Shown here piece after piece: positions 8,905 through 17,535 of a stretch of DNA of 64,000 nt (its first letter is position 1; every line of letters starts with the position of its first letter). A model generated the notes under the pieces. It made no database searches. It had not been told where the DNA came from and saw only the letters and a list, made by a program, of their open reading frames with translations. The translations under genes were made by a program, and so were the position numbers. The DNA is from Oleispira sp963933055 (GTDB taxonomy: Bacteria > Pseudomonadota > Gammaproteobacteria > Pseudomonadales > Oceanobacteraceae). The stretch covers positions 8,767-72,766 of the forward strand of contig CAWVSY010000011.1 of the NCBI GenBank assembly GCA_963933055.1. Reading direction: 5' to 3'.

Positions 8905-9171
8905 TTAAACTCCGATCCGGCCTAATGTATCCATTATTTGGCGTAAGATTCCAGCCAACGTCGGATGCGCCTGCTCAAACTCTACCGCTTGTAACTCTAT
9001 ACGGTCAGAAAGGTCTTGATCAAGCTCGCCTTCATTCTTTGATACTGAGGCAAGTTTCACATCCTCAAGCACCTGTTGTAATAACGCTTGGCTCTGCTCA
9101 TCCAAACTACTTTGCTGCTGTAAATGCTCATGAACTTGGGTCAATAATTGATGTAGCTTTGTATCAGCCAT
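8905..9171 (-). CDS. DUF4404 family protein
   Basis: 88 residues, predicted all-helical. LHQLLTQVHEHLQ near the start and FEQAHPTLAGILRQIMDTLGRIGV at the end are the hallmark of the small DUF4404 family of gammaproteobacteria, whose function is unknown. AAAGGAG lies 7 bases upstream of the start. It is the first gene of a pair with the CBS protein. Confidence 0.85.
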   Translation of the reverse strand: MADTKLHQLLTQVHEHLQQQSSLDEQSQALLQQVLEDVKLASVSKNEGELDQDLSDRIELQAVEFEQAHPTLAGILRQIMDTLGRIGV

Positions 9172-9280
9172 AAAACGCTCCTTTTTATCTATTGTAGGAT
9201 CATCGCACCGAAAAGACTTAATTCATATCAAGTTTGATGAAAGAAATGATGTATCTTCTGCTCAAAAACGGGAATACGCT

Positions 9281-9478
9281 TTATTCCATATAAAATTGCA
9301 AAAAGACCTTAATTAAATAACCTGCCATGCCTAAACCTAAGGCGAGAAACAGAATAAAATTGCCAAACTTGCCAGCTTCTGACTTCTTCCCTAAGTCGTA
9401 AATAATAAAAAACATGAATAAAATCAGTACGCCTACACCGATATTCAGCGACCAATATTCAAATTGCTCTATTGTCAT
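9281..9478 (-). CDS. DUF2788 family small membrane protein
   Basis: 65 residues with two predicted membrane helices (about 13-29 and 39-60), separated by a short loop DLGKKSEAGKFGN. This matches the DUF2788 family of small inner-membrane proteins of unknown role. The ATG at 9478 is preferred over an upstream TTG because GAGGTG lies 5 bases before it. It is probably transcribed alone. Confidence 0.8.
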   Translation of the reverse strand: MTIEQFEYWSLNIGVGVLILFMFFIIYDLGKKSEAGKFGNFILFLALGLGMAGYLIKVFLQFYME

Positions 9479-9625
9479 AATGCACCTCAAAAAGTCGGCG
9501 CCATATTAACCATTCAGCGCGATGAAAGCCAGCTGACGCTAGGCTAGAAATATTCAAGACAAGCGTCACGATTATTGGTTATGATAATGAAATAATAATA
9601 ATGACCCTAGCGGCTGACAAACAAT

Positions 9626-10651
9626 ATGCTCACCAAAAAATTGCACTCAAAATCGTACACATTTTTCTTCATACTCCTATTATCGGCTTTCACTTCCGCT
9701 CAGGCAAGTGAACTTCCGCATCGCACCTTCTGCGTATTCGACCCCATTGGAGTTAAAGGACCTGCCTATCAAGGCATGCTTGATTATAAAGCCGCAGCAC
9801 TAGAATGGGGGGTCATTCTAGACCTAAAAGCTCATACCAATGAAGCGGTGGCTTTAGCCGATTTTAAAGCCGGCCACTGTGACGCGGTAGGCCTTACCGG
9901 CACTCGCATTCGTCCCTTTAACAAATTTACCGCGACAATTGAAGCAGTCGGGGCCATTGATGATTACGAGCAGATGCGCAAACTGATCGGCATGCTTGCC
10001 AGCCCAAAAGCCAGTAAATATATGATTGAAGGTGATTATGAGGTCGCTGGGATAATGCCCGCAGGTGCGGTATTTGTTTTTGTTCGCGATAAAACAATTA
10101 ATTCTGTAGAAGCCGCTGCCGGTAAGCGATTAGCAACACTTGATTACGATACGGCCTCAGTAAAAGTTGTAAAACACATCGGAGCAACCATGGTGCCTGT
10201 CAGCATTGCAACATTTGCACCTCGTTTTAATAATGGCTTTGTTGACCTTGCCTACGCCCCAGCCATTGCCTATGAACCTTTCGAAATGTACAAAGGCATG
10301 GGAGATAAAGGAGGAATTTTACGCTTCAACCTTGCCCAGATGAACGGCCAGCTTATTCTGCGCAAAGACAAATTTCCTGCAGACTATGGCAAACATAGCC
10401 GTCGCTATGCATACAGTAATTTTTCAAAAGCACTTGAACACATCATTGCCGCTGAGAAAGGCATTCCTGAAAAATACTGGATCGACCTACCACAAGAAAA
10501 ACAGACAGAGTATAAAGAGATGCTACGCCAAGTCCGCTTAGAACTAATGGATGAAGGTATTTATGATAAGCGTATGCTTAAAATATTATTCAGACTGCGC
10601 TGCCAAACTAACCCTGGGCATTATGAATGCATTGAAAAACGAGAAGGCTAA
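9626..10651 (+). CDS. periplasmic solute-binding-like protein (AdeT/DUF6091-like)
   Basis: 341 residues with a signal peptide (hydrophobic 11-25, cleavage about AQAS). The mature part has a bilobed binding-protein look: RTFCVFDPIGVKGPAY opening, a D-x-x-A-G-x-C-D-A-V-G segment, and VDLAYAPAIAYEPF. I associate this with a family of putative solute-binding proteins of marine gammaproteobacteria, sometimes labelled AdeT-like or DUF6091. No transporter membrane genes are adjacent, so ligand and partner are unknown. The last residues contain two Cys (RCQTNPGHYEC) that may pair. Confidence 0.65.
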   Translation: MLTKKLHSKSYTFFFILLLSAFTSAQASELPHRTFCVFDPIGVKGPAYQGMLDYKAAALEWGVILDLKAHTNEAVALADFKAGHCDAVGLTGTRIRPFNKFTATIEAVGAIDDYEQMRKLIGMLASPKASKYMIEGDYEVAGIMPAGAVFVFVRDKTINSVEAAAGKRLATLDYDTASVKVVKHIGATMVPVSIATFAPRFNNGFVDLAYAPAIAYEPFEMYKGMGDKGGILRFNLAQMNGQLILRKDKFPADYGKHSRRYAYSNFSKALEHIIAAEKGIPEKYWIDLPQEKQTEYKEMLRQVRLELMDEGIYDKRMLKILFRLRCQTNPGHYECIEKREG

Positions 10652-10693
10652 ACTTAACGCCTCAAATGAATCGATTAACCGTAAGAGTATATT

Positions 10694-11824
10694 GTGGAAC
10701 GTTTTGATTATTGCATTGTAGGAGCGGGTATTATTGGCCTTGCCATTGCTTATAAGCTCAGCCAACAAGATAAAGGGGCTAAAATTTTGTTAATTGAGTC
10801 TCACCGCCAATTTGGCAGTGAGACCAGCAGTCGCAATAGTGAAGTCATTCATGCCGGGATTTATTATCCCCAAAACAGTTTAAAAGCCTTATTATGCAAT
10901 CAAGGCAAAGAGCAACTCTACGATTTCTGCACGCGCTTTAACGTTCCGCACCAACGTACTGGCAAGTTAATTATTGCGGCCAATGAAAGCGAAATAGACA
11001 CCCTCGAAAGCATTCAAAAGAACGCACAAAATAACGATCTATCACTGACTTTATTAAATCAGGCAGAGTGCAAAAAATTAGAACCTAATGTTTCCGCAAG
11101 AGCAGGTTTATATTCGGAATCAACCGGAATTCTTGATAGTCATAGCTATATGCAAACACTGTTAACCCTAGCGGAACAACAAGGTGTTTTATTTAGCCCA
11201 AATACCCAGCTATTGAATGCCAACAAAACAACCGATGGCTTTAACATAATGCTTGCGACACAAGATGGGCAATATGGCATTCATTGCCGCTCGTTAATTA
11301 ATAGCGCAGGTTTGCAAGCAACTTCTGTGGCAGCAAATATTGATGCCTTAAATAAAGAATATATTCCAACATATCATTATTGCCGTGGGCATTATTTTAG
11401 TTACCAAGGAAAAGCCCCTTTTACTCACTTGATCTACCCAGTGCCGAGCAAAAATACAACCGGACTTGGCATTCACTCAACACTGGATTTATCTGGGCAG
11501 GTGCGCTTCGGTCCCGATACTCAATACATTGATAGCATCAATTATGATTTTGATGAGCTAAAGCAAAGCTTACTAAAAGAACAGTTCATAACCGCGATAA
11601 AACGATATTACCCCCGTATCGATGAACATAAACTACAACCAAGCTACTGTGGAATACGGCCCAAACTCAGTGCCCGTGGTGAAACAGCACAAGACTTCTT
11701 AATTCAAACTCAAAACGAGCATCAGGTTGCAGGACTCATTAATTTATTTGGCATAGAAAGCCCAGGGCTTACCGCAAGTTTAGCCCTGGCAGATTATGTG
11801 GCCAATAAGTTAATTAATCGCTAG
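10694..11824 (+). CDS. lhgO: FAD-dependent oxidoreductase, L-2-hydroxyglutarate dehydrogenase-like
   Basis: 376 residues from a GTG start. The FAD-binding GAGIIG is at about 8-13, and the segment SSRNSEVIHAGIYYP is characteristic of the LhgO/L2HGDH branch of the D-amino-acid-oxidase fold. The C-terminal GLINLFGIESPGLTASLA fits the same branch. The likely reaction is oxidation of an L-2-hydroxyacid such as L-2-hydroxyglutarate to the 2-oxoacid, passing electrons to FAD and the respiratory chain. It overlaps the convergent TetR gene by 11 bases. Another 2-hydroxyacid substrate is possible. Confidence 0.75.
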   Translation: MERFDYCIVGAGIIGLAIAYKLSQQDKGAKILLIESHRQFGSETSSRNSEVIHAGIYYPQNSLKALLCNQGKEQLYDFCTRFNVPHQRTGKLIIAANESEIDTLESIQKNAQNNDLSLTLLNQAECKKLEPNVSARAGLYSESTGILDSHSYMQTLLTLAEQQGVLFSPNTQLLNANKTTDGFNIMLATQDGQYGIHCRSLINSAGLQATSVAANIDALNKEYIPTYHYCRGHYFSYQGKAPFTHLIYPVPSKNTTGLGIHSTLDLSGQVRFGPDTQYIDSINYDFDELKQSLLKEQFITAIKRYYPRIDEHKLQPSYCGIRPKLSARGETAQDFLIQTQNEHQVAGLINLFGIESPGLTASLALADYVANKLINR

Positions 11825-12521
11825 GCGTAAACATTAGAGTCAGTTGGCGATGTAACATTGCTCGAATGTCTTCCCGATTCAACGCTTCTGGCTCCATCAA
11901 CAAGCCTTCATATTCAATTCGATGTATGATCGCGATGACGATATTGGCATCTTCAACGGGACTTGGAGATTGAATTAATTTCATCAAACTGACCAGTTTC
12001 AGCATTAATGCTTGCTTGTGTTCTTGGCCCAACTTGCGCAGATGAGGGCTTAAAATAGCTTCATAACGAAACGCTTGCTCAGCAACTAAAGCATCTCGAT
12101 GATCGGTAATTTGCTCAACCACGTATTGCGTCATATTATCCGAAATAATATCAAGCATACCATTCGCATTTTCAATCGCATCGATGAATGATTTACCATC
12201 ACCACCAGAAATCGGCTCATATAAACGCATAGAAAATTGATTAACAACCTCAAGTGCCTGCTCTGCGTAAAAAGCAAAAGTATCGTTAATCAATTCCTGA
12301 ATGTCTTTAAAATAATAAGTCGTGGCGGCCAGTGGCACATCAGCTTCTTTTGCAACAGCACGGTGACGAATGCCACGAACCCCTTCTCGTATTACAATAC
12401 GTAAAGCCGCTTCTAAAATTAAACGGCGGCGCTGCTCACTTCCTACACGACTGGTTTTGCGTCCCTGATACTTAACATCTGTTTTTGAACTAGAGACTGC
12501 ACTCTCCGTTTTTTCAAGCAT
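11814..12521 (-). CDS. TetR family transcriptional regulator
   Basis: 235 residues. The N-terminal HTH is at about 28-75 (RRRLILEAALRIVIREGVRG...AVAKEADVPLAATTYYFKDI), preceded by a 25-residue Ser/Lys-rich extension. The C-terminal ligand-binding region is helical and unspecific. The target is unknown. A spaced palindrome at 12611-12637, about 90 bases upstream of the start, could be its own operator. Its 3' end overlaps the convergent oxidoreductase gene by 11 bases. Confidence 0.85.
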   Translation of the reverse strand: MLEKTESAVSSSKTDVKYQGRKTSRVGSEQRRRLILEAALRIVIREGVRGIRHRAVAKEADVPLAATTYYFKDIQELINDTFAFYAEQALEVVNQFSMRLYEPISGGDGKSFIDAIENANGMLDIISDNMTQYVVEQITDHRDALVAEQAFRYEAILSPHLRKLGQEHKQALMLKLVSLMKLIQSPSPVEDANIVIAIIHRIEYEGLLMEPEALNREDIRAMLHRQLTLMFTPSD

Positions 12522-12610
12522 GCTGCGGTAATCCTTCTGAAGTCTTTTTATTTATATTGCTGATATTTAACTTATATTAGATGCGTAAATTATCTTTATA
12601 ATTATTTCGT

Positions 12611-12637
12611 AATAGAACCACTAGTCATGGAACTATT
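12611..12637. promoter_or_regulatory. candidate operator of the TetR regulator
   Basis: Imperfect spaced palindrome AATAGAACCA ... TGGAACTATT (8 of 10 bases paired, 7-base spacer), 90 bases upstream of the TetR start. Autoregulation is an inference from position and symmetry only. Confidence 0.3.
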
Positions 12638-12852
12638 GTACTAAAAATCGTACTGAATTTGGAATTACATACTCCACAATAAGAGAAGTAGAAATACGAC
12701 GTTAAAGCATACGAGAACAATAACAATAAAATGCTAGCAACGGTAATAATTACCTAAAAAAAGCGGCAAAGAGGTTTCAGTATTATTAAGAGATTGCCGC
12801 TATTAACATTCATTGTTCAATAAACTAGCGCTTTCAGATGAAATATTGCGAT

Positions 12853-12869
12853 CTGGCATGGCTCATGCA
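12853..12869 (+). promoter_or_regulatory. sigma-54 type -24/-12 promoter
   Basis: CTGGCATGGCTCATGCA differs from the consensus YTGGCACGrNNNTTGCW at two positions and keeps the GG (12855-12856) and GC (12867-12868) at the required spacing. The expected start site is near 12880, giving a leader of about 47 bases before the ATG at 12927. Confidence 0.6.
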
Positions 12870-12926
12870 GTTATCTTACAAACCGTCATATTGATAGATT
12901 AACTGCCTTATTTTAGGAGCTGTGCG

Positions 12927-13403
12927 ATGATTCTTGACCGCCTCAGTAGCTACATTCAAAACCAGCCATTTGGTAACCAAAGCAAAGCTCAAGATAGCAA
13001 TAAGGCTGAAGCGGTAGGCGCTAGCTCTGTTTTGCCTCAACCTAGCAAAGAAGCAATTCCAGAAGAATTACACCTTTCTAACCGTGCCAGCTACTTAGAA
13101 TACCTATCACAAGAATTTGACGTTACCGCCCTTGATAATGAGCAACTGAATCAATTACAGAGTAAATTAAATGACTATGGTTTCATTGCCGCTGGCGATA
13201 TTAATGGCATGCGCTCACTCTCACTAGCACGCCAGCTCACCGAACCCAACGAAACCATTAATGCCATCGACCTATTGGATAATTTCAAAGCCAAATTTGA
13301 TGAATTAGAAATCCCTTATAGCATGCGTCAACAAGTCGACAAAATGAGCATTGTTATCCAAAACATGGCTTCGGCCAGAGCACTGCCTAAAGCCCAGATG
13401 TAA
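12927..13403 (+). CDS. hypothetical protein behind a sigma-54-type promoter
   Basis: 158 residues, soluble, no signal peptide. The first 45 residues are polar and probably disordered (Ser/Ala/Gln-rich). The rest is helical, with LSNRASYLEYLSQEFDV and LDNEQLNQLQSKLNDYGFIAAGDINGM. AGGAG lies before the ATG. I do not recognise the family. RpoN-dependent transcription and the FlgM-like size and disorder loosely suggest a flagellar or surface-motility role, but that is inference. A 15-base tandem repeat starts at its stop codon. Confidence 0.7.
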   Translation: MILDRLSSYIQNQPFGNQSKAQDSNKAEAVGASSVLPQPSKEAIPEELHLSNRASYLEYLSQEFDVTALDNEQLNQLQSKLNDYGFIAAGDINGMRSLSLARQLTEPNETINAIDLLDNFKAKFDELEIPYSMRQQVDKMSIVIQNMASARALPKAQM

Positions 13404-13461
13404 TAAAGACTGAATCTATAAAGACAGAACCTATAAAGACAGAACCTATAAAGACTGAGTA
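13402..13461. repeat. four 15-base tandem repeats at a convergent gene junction
   Basis: Units at 13402-13416, 13417-13431, 13432-13446 and 13447-13461. The two middle units are identical (TATAAAGACAGAACC) and the outer two vary (core ATAAAGACTGA). The array spans the stop codons of the two converging genes, and its unit length is a multiple of three. Confidence 0.9.
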
Positions 13462-13859
13462 TATGCGGTCGCCGTCAAAGTAGAAGGCAGCTGTAGAAAT
13501 GCCACAACTTTACGATGAAGATTGAACAGTTCTCGGCGCTTAAAGTCTTGCAGCGTTCCATGCACGGCGCTCAATTCGATAACCTCATCGACTTGCTCAG
13601 TTAATATTTCGACGACATGATCGGGCGTAAGCTGCTCTGCCCGCATCCACACAGCAACAAGTTCAGCGGCATTGGATTTCTTTAAATCGGGCAAGAGTGA
13701 ATGTGTCTCAGGACAATCGATCAACTCATGCAACATCGCTAGATACATCGGAATGGCTTCTCGCTCAACTTGCGGCCCCGCAAGACCTGCTTGCGCTAAA
13801 GCTGCATCAACTTCTGCCGCTACCTTAAGTGCAGAAGGTAAAGAATTAGATTGCGTCAT
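13446..13859 (-). CDS. hypothetical helical protein
   Basis: 137 residues starting at MTQSNSL. This ATG is preferred to the one six codons upstream because TGGAG lies 7 bases before it. It is soluble and mostly helical, with an acidic middle (LTPDHVVEILTEQVDEVIEL) and no recognisable motif or signal. The last codons lie in the 15-base repeat array, so the C-terminal TQSL may vary between strains. Its neighbours do not suggest a function. Confidence 0.65.
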   Translation of the reverse strand: MTQSNSLPSALKVAAEVDAALAQAGLAGPQVEREAIPMYLAMLHELIDCPETHSLLPDLKKSNAAELVAVWMRAEQLTPDHVVEILTEQVDEVIELSAVHGTLQDFKRRELFNLHRKVVAFLQLPSTLTATAYTQSL

Positions 13860-13922
13860 CAGTAAACTCCATTTCATGCTTTACTTACCCTAAAGGGTAG
13901 TCAATAAATATAGGAAGGCTAT

Positions 13923-14795
13923 GTGAGTGATTCAAAGTCACCAGATTCAGGATTCGATTTAGAACAATTCATTAATTTAATAGCGCAGAAGCTTTTTCCT
14001 CGCTGGTATGCACGCCATGCGGTGAAAGAAGTTGAATTAAATGAAATGGAAGCCATCAATCCTGAGAGTTATTTGTGCCATCGCTGGTTAAGCATTATTA
14101 GCGTTCATGAAGCTGCGGCTGAAAGTTTGTTAAGTGCTCATGCTAAATGGCACCCACTGGCCGAGTTATTAAAAAAAACCATTGTCGATAATGAATATCC
14201 AAGAAAGCTATCAATCACTGCGATTAAAGGTGTGAAAAGCAGTCAGTGTGATGATGATTATCCAGACCTACTGAGCTACGCAGCACAGCAAGCAGATCAA
14301 ATACCTCATGAAACCGATGAAGATTTCAATAACAACATTGAGCAGGCGTTTACCTCCGAAGAAGGCCTACCTCAAGTTTGCTACCGCGAATGGGATGGGC
14401 GTTATTATCTCATGAATACAGAAGAGCCCCGCCACTTAGGTGCGTTACTTCTGCAATGCAAAAACAAACAACGAGACCACAGTCTATCGTGCAACATTCA
14501 TGTTGAATCGATCCAAGGGCGCATTCTTGACCGAATTCGTTCAGGCTATTGGATGCTATTAATGAAACGTGAAAATGCTTACCAGCTGTACCAACTATTA
14601 AAACCGGCAAAATTACATTGTGAGATTGCAGAATTTGAATGGCGTCGCTCTGACTTGGTATTTTTTGTTGCCACAAAATCAAATCCAGCCATGAATCAGA
14701 TTCTATTAATTTTGCTGAGTAACCACAATTCAAAGCAAGTGGTTGACTGGGGGCGTTTTCTTAGCCGCACGCACTTTCCTTTTCACAATCAATAA
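13923..14795 (+). CDS. hypothetical protein, 290 residues
   Basis: Starts at a GTG following AGGAAG. Soluble, no signal peptide or membrane helix. The N-terminal third is rich in Trp/His/Glu helices (LFPRWYARHAVKEVELNEMEAINPESYLCHRWL), the middle is acidic and low-complexity, and the C-terminal third looks beta-rich (YWMLLMKRENAYQLYQLLKPAKLHCE). I recognise no family. The gene sits alone between a convergent-ended unknown and an AraC regulator. Confidence 0.6.
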   Translation: MSDSKSPDSGFDLEQFINLIAQKLFPRWYARHAVKEVELNEMEAINPESYLCHRWLSIISVHEAAAESLLSAHAKWHPLAELLKKTIVDNEYPRKLSITAIKGVKSSQCDDDYPDLLSYAAQQADQIPHETDEDFNNNIEQAFTSEEGLPQVCYREWDGRYYLMNTEEPRHLGALLLQCKNKQRDHSLSCNIHVESIQGRILDRIRSGYWMLLMKRENAYQLYQLLKPAKLHCEIAEFEWRRSDLVFFVATKSNPAMNQILLILLSNHNSKQVVDWGRFLSRTHFPFHNQ

Positions 14796-14925
14796 GATCC
14801 CATCATCAATAAGATTCATTATTACACCGCCTTCTCTTCATATTGCCATCTTGTGTAAAGTCGCAAAATCCGTCATTCTGTCCCTCTTTACCCAAAAGCT
14901 ACAATAAGAAAAAGGATCGGCCTAG

Positions 14926-15960
14926 GTGATTAGAGGAACCTGGAGTTTGAATGACCCCTTAGTACCCGCCAACATTTCCGCCATCATGGTGAAAATTGGG
15001 CAGGAGAAAGGCATTTCACAAGACTCCCTACTTGAAAATACAGAGATTGACCCTGCGGCTTTCACCGACCCGAAAGCACGCTTAACGTATCAGCAAGTTA
15101 TTATTTTAACCAATAACATGCTCAAACTCTGCAAAGAGCCAACACTCGGGCTTGAATTAGGCAATGCCATTAATATCAATCAATTTGGTATGTTAGGCTA
15201 CGCCATTTTAAGCTGTGCTAACGTACGCCAAGCACTTAATTTAGGCTTGAAATACCACGTTTTAATTGACCCTGCATTCAACTTTGAAGTCGACGAACAA
15301 GACGAAACCACCTCTATTCGCTTAACATCTCATATCCCGATCGAACACATTTACAATCTTTTATGTGATATTTTTCTTACCAACTTTATCAGTTTGGGGC
15401 ACTTTTTAACGGGCTTAGATATCATGCCGCAGGCAATTCACATTAATCGACCTAAGCCCGACTATGCCGATCTCTATCAAGATTATTTTCCGGGCTGCCC
15501 GGTGTATTGGGATCAGCCACGTACCGAGATTATTATTAATAGTCAGCTACTCGATACGCCAACGACACTGGCCGATGAATCAACGGCGAAAATGGCAGAA
15601 TCACAATGCGCAGACATCTTAACCCGCATGGGACCCCGAGAAGGCATTGTTGTTAAAGTACGTCGAATCTTACTCAGCAATCCTGGACACTTCCCACCGA
15701 TTGAAGCCGTTGCAAGTCATCTTGCGACGAGCACCCGAACGCTCAGTCGCAGCCTACAAGAAGTCAGCACTTCTTATCAGAAAATTTTAGATGAAGTGCG
15801 TAAAGAAATGGCGATTGAATATTTAAAAACATCAAGTTTACCCATTGAAGAAATTGCAGCCCTTATTGGTTATAACGACCCGTCTAATTTTCGCAAAGCC
15901 TTTAAACGCTGGACCGGAAACCCGCCAAGTTATTATCGGGCAGCAAAGAAAAAGAGCTAG
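14926..15960 (+). CDS. AraC family transcriptional regulator (OruR type)
   Basis: 344 residues from a GTG. The N-terminal 200 residues match the arabinose-binding-like domain of the OruR/ArgR/VirS group (LGLELGNAININQFGMLGYAILSC). The C-terminal pair of HTH motifs is at about 245-340 (VASHLATSTRTLSRSLQE; LPIEEIAALIGYNDPSNFRKAFKRWTG). Family members activate catabolic or lipid genes in response to a small molecule. No obvious target operon is adjacent. Confidence 0.9.
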   Translation: MIRGTWSLNDPLVPANISAIMVKIGQEKGISQDSLLENTEIDPAAFTDPKARLTYQQVIILTNNMLKLCKEPTLGLELGNAININQFGMLGYAILSCANVRQALNLGLKYHVLIDPAFNFEVDEQDETTSIRLTSHIPIEHIYNLLCDIFLTNFISLGHFLTGLDIMPQAIHINRPKPDYADLYQDYFPGCPVYWDQPRTEIIINSQLLDTPTTLADESTAKMAESQCADILTRMGPREGIVVKVRRILLSNPGHFPPIEAVASHLATSTRTLSRSLQEVSTSYQKILDEVRKEMAIEYLKTSSLPIEEIAALIGYNDPSNFRKAFKRWTGNPPSYYRAAKKKS

Positions 15961-15997
15961 GGCTATCTGAAATAGCGTTCTCTGAAATAACTAAGCA

Positions 15998-17041
15998 TTA
16001 AAATAATGCCAGTTGCTGCTCGTCAACCTCCGGGCAGCGACCGCCAATACCAATTAAGCGAATACCTTTAATTTCATCAGCGTCATGTCGCCGCCTTGCT
16101 TGCTGCAATAACTGTCGAAACGAATCCAAACTCACTGCCTGTAAATGATCTGCTAGCGTCGTTTGGCTGAAATCGGTAAATTTAACTTTCACAAAAGGCG
16201 CTAAACTTCGGCTATCAATGTTCGCTTTTTCAGTACGCTGCAAAAACTTATGCCATAACGAATCCACTTCCTCATTTAACTGCTGCGCAGAAAATAAATC
16301 TTGTGAAAATGTATGTTCAACACTGATCGATTTTCGTATGCGGCCAAGACTCAATAAGCGATCATCTTCACCGCGGCACCGTTTATATAAAGACGCCCCG
16401 GTGCGGCCAAATAAATGAACCAGCTCGATCAAACTGTACGACTGCGCATCAGCACAGACGACAATCCCTTGTGCCGCCAAACGCTCAGCGGTTTTAGGAC
16501 CAATACCGGGTATTTTTCGAACCGGTAACTGAGAAATAAATTCATCCACTTGATGAGGCTTGACCGCAAATAAGCCATTGGGTTTATTCCAGTCACTGGC
16601 GATTTTTGCCAAAAATTTATTAGGCGCGGCCCCCACAGACACGGTAATGCCAACCTCTACTTCAACCTGCGCCCGAATTCGATTACCGATATCAATCGCG
16701 GAATCCGCCGGATCTAGCTCAACATACGCCTCATCTACCGATACTTGTTCATAAGCAATGCCATAACGCTTAATAATCTCCATGACCTGATTAGAGACTT
16801 CACGGTAAAGCGCCATATTGCCCGGCAATAAAATAAGATTGGGACACTTTTTCAATGCTTGTGCCGTTGCCATCGCCGAATGAATGCCAAATTCTCGAGC
16901 TGGATAATTGCATGTTGAAATAACACCGCGCCGCTCAGAATGGCCACCTATCGCAAGAGGGACATGGCACAGCTGAGGGTTATCCTTCATTTCAACGGCC
17001 GCAAAAAAACAATCGCAATCAATGTGTAATATTTTTCTCAT
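15998..17041 (-). CDS. dinB: DNA polymerase IV
   Basis: 347 residues, standard Y-family length. Catalytic acidic residues are in DCDCFFAAVE (from position 8) and SVDEAYVEL (about 103-104). The helix-hairpin-helix IPGIGPKTAERLAAQG is near 172. The little-finger region and a C-terminal QQLALF end resembling a beta-clamp binding peptide are present. It performs translesion synthesis. A near-perfect LexA box lies 10 bases upstream, so the gene should belong to the SOS regulon. Confidence 0.97.
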   Translation of the reverse strand: MRKILHIDCDCFFAAVEMKDNPQLCHVPLAIGGHSERRGVISTCNYPAREFGIHSAMATAQALKKCPNLILLPGNMALYREVSNQVMEIIKRYGIAYEQVSVDEAYVELDPADSAIDIGNRIRAQVEVEVGITVSVGAAPNKFLAKIASDWNKPNGLFAVKPHQVDEFISQLPVRKIPGIGPKTAERLAAQGIVVCADAQSYSLIELVHLFGRTGASLYKRCRGEDDRLLSLGRIRKSISVEHTFSQDLFSAQQLNEEVDSLWHKFLQRTEKANIDSRSLAPFVKVKFTDFSQTTLADHLQAVSLDSFRQLLQQARRRHDADEIKGIRLIGIGGRCPEVDEQQLALF

Positions 17042-17050
17042 CCCTCATAT

Positions 17051-17070
17051 TACTGTTTATAAAAACAGTA
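17051..17070 (-). promoter_or_regulatory. LexA (SOS) box of dinB
   Basis: TACTGTTTATAAAAACAGTA matches CTGT-N8-ACAG and the extended 20-base consensus at nearly every position. It contains a TATAAA on the dinB strand, so LexA would cover the promoter. Confidence 0.85.
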
Positions 17071-17175
17071 TCAAGTGAAAAACATTGAAAAATCACTTTC
17101 TTTTTTAGCGACCATAACCGTTACATTTGTCACGCGTGGTGTTAGCCTTAACGATATTATTTAGGAGCATTAACA

Positions 17176-17535
17176 ATGTCAGAATTTGAACAAGCAAAAA
17201 GCGAATTTTTACACCAGTTACCGCAAGATAGCTTCGTTTTTGAAACAACCTTAGCCTTCATCGAAAAGTACTTCGACTTTACCCCTAGCGCCTTTGATAA
17301 TGGCGGCGTTAAAAATACTGAAAGTCAAAATCAAGGCTCTTGTAAAGTATTTGCTTTAGCTCAACTGTTAGACCTTAGCCAACAGCAAACATTGTGCTGT
17401 TTTGGCCAACATTATCGCGATGTATTAGCCACGCCAGAAGTCGATAACCATCACAATCTTCGTCGTGTATTAAAAGAAGGTTTAGCAGACATCAATTTTG
17501 ATCAATTCCCATTGCAACAAAAAATGGAGAGTTAA
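17176..17535 (+). CDS. HopJ family protein
   Basis: 119 residues matching the family named after the Pseudomonas type III effector HopJ: FEXTLAFIEKYFDFTPSAFDNG, NQGSCKVFALAQLLDLS and HHNLRRVLKEGLADINF. No secretion apparatus or effector features are seen, and homologues occur in many free-living marine bacteria, so the effector label is probably misleading. Its stop codon shares one base with the minC start (TAATG). It is therefore first in the min operon and may have a role linked to cell division or growth state. Confidence 0.85.
   Translation: MSEFEQAKSEFLHQLPQDSFVFETTLAFIEKYFDFTPSAFDNGGVKNTESQNQGSCKVFALAQLLDLSQQQTLCCFGQHYRDVLATPEVDNHHNLRRVLKEGLADINFDQFPLQQKMES

Larger units (their letters stand above)
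12522..12926. other. 405-base intergenic region
   Basis: AT-rich region between the TetR gene (leftward) and an unknown gene (rightward). It holds a candidate TetR operator (12611-12637) and a sigma-54-type promoter (12853-12869). I found no convincing short gene or RNA in it. Confidence 0.6.

Noticed and set aside
8877..9173. 98-codon plus-strand open frame opposite the DUF4404 gene
   Set aside because: It mirrors a recognised gene with a good ribosome site on the other strand; no family or signal is visible in it.
17176..17535. Type III secretion effector suggested by the HopJ family name
   Set aside because: No secretion genes are in the window, and the gene sits in a housekeeping operon; the name reflects one plant-pathogen member.
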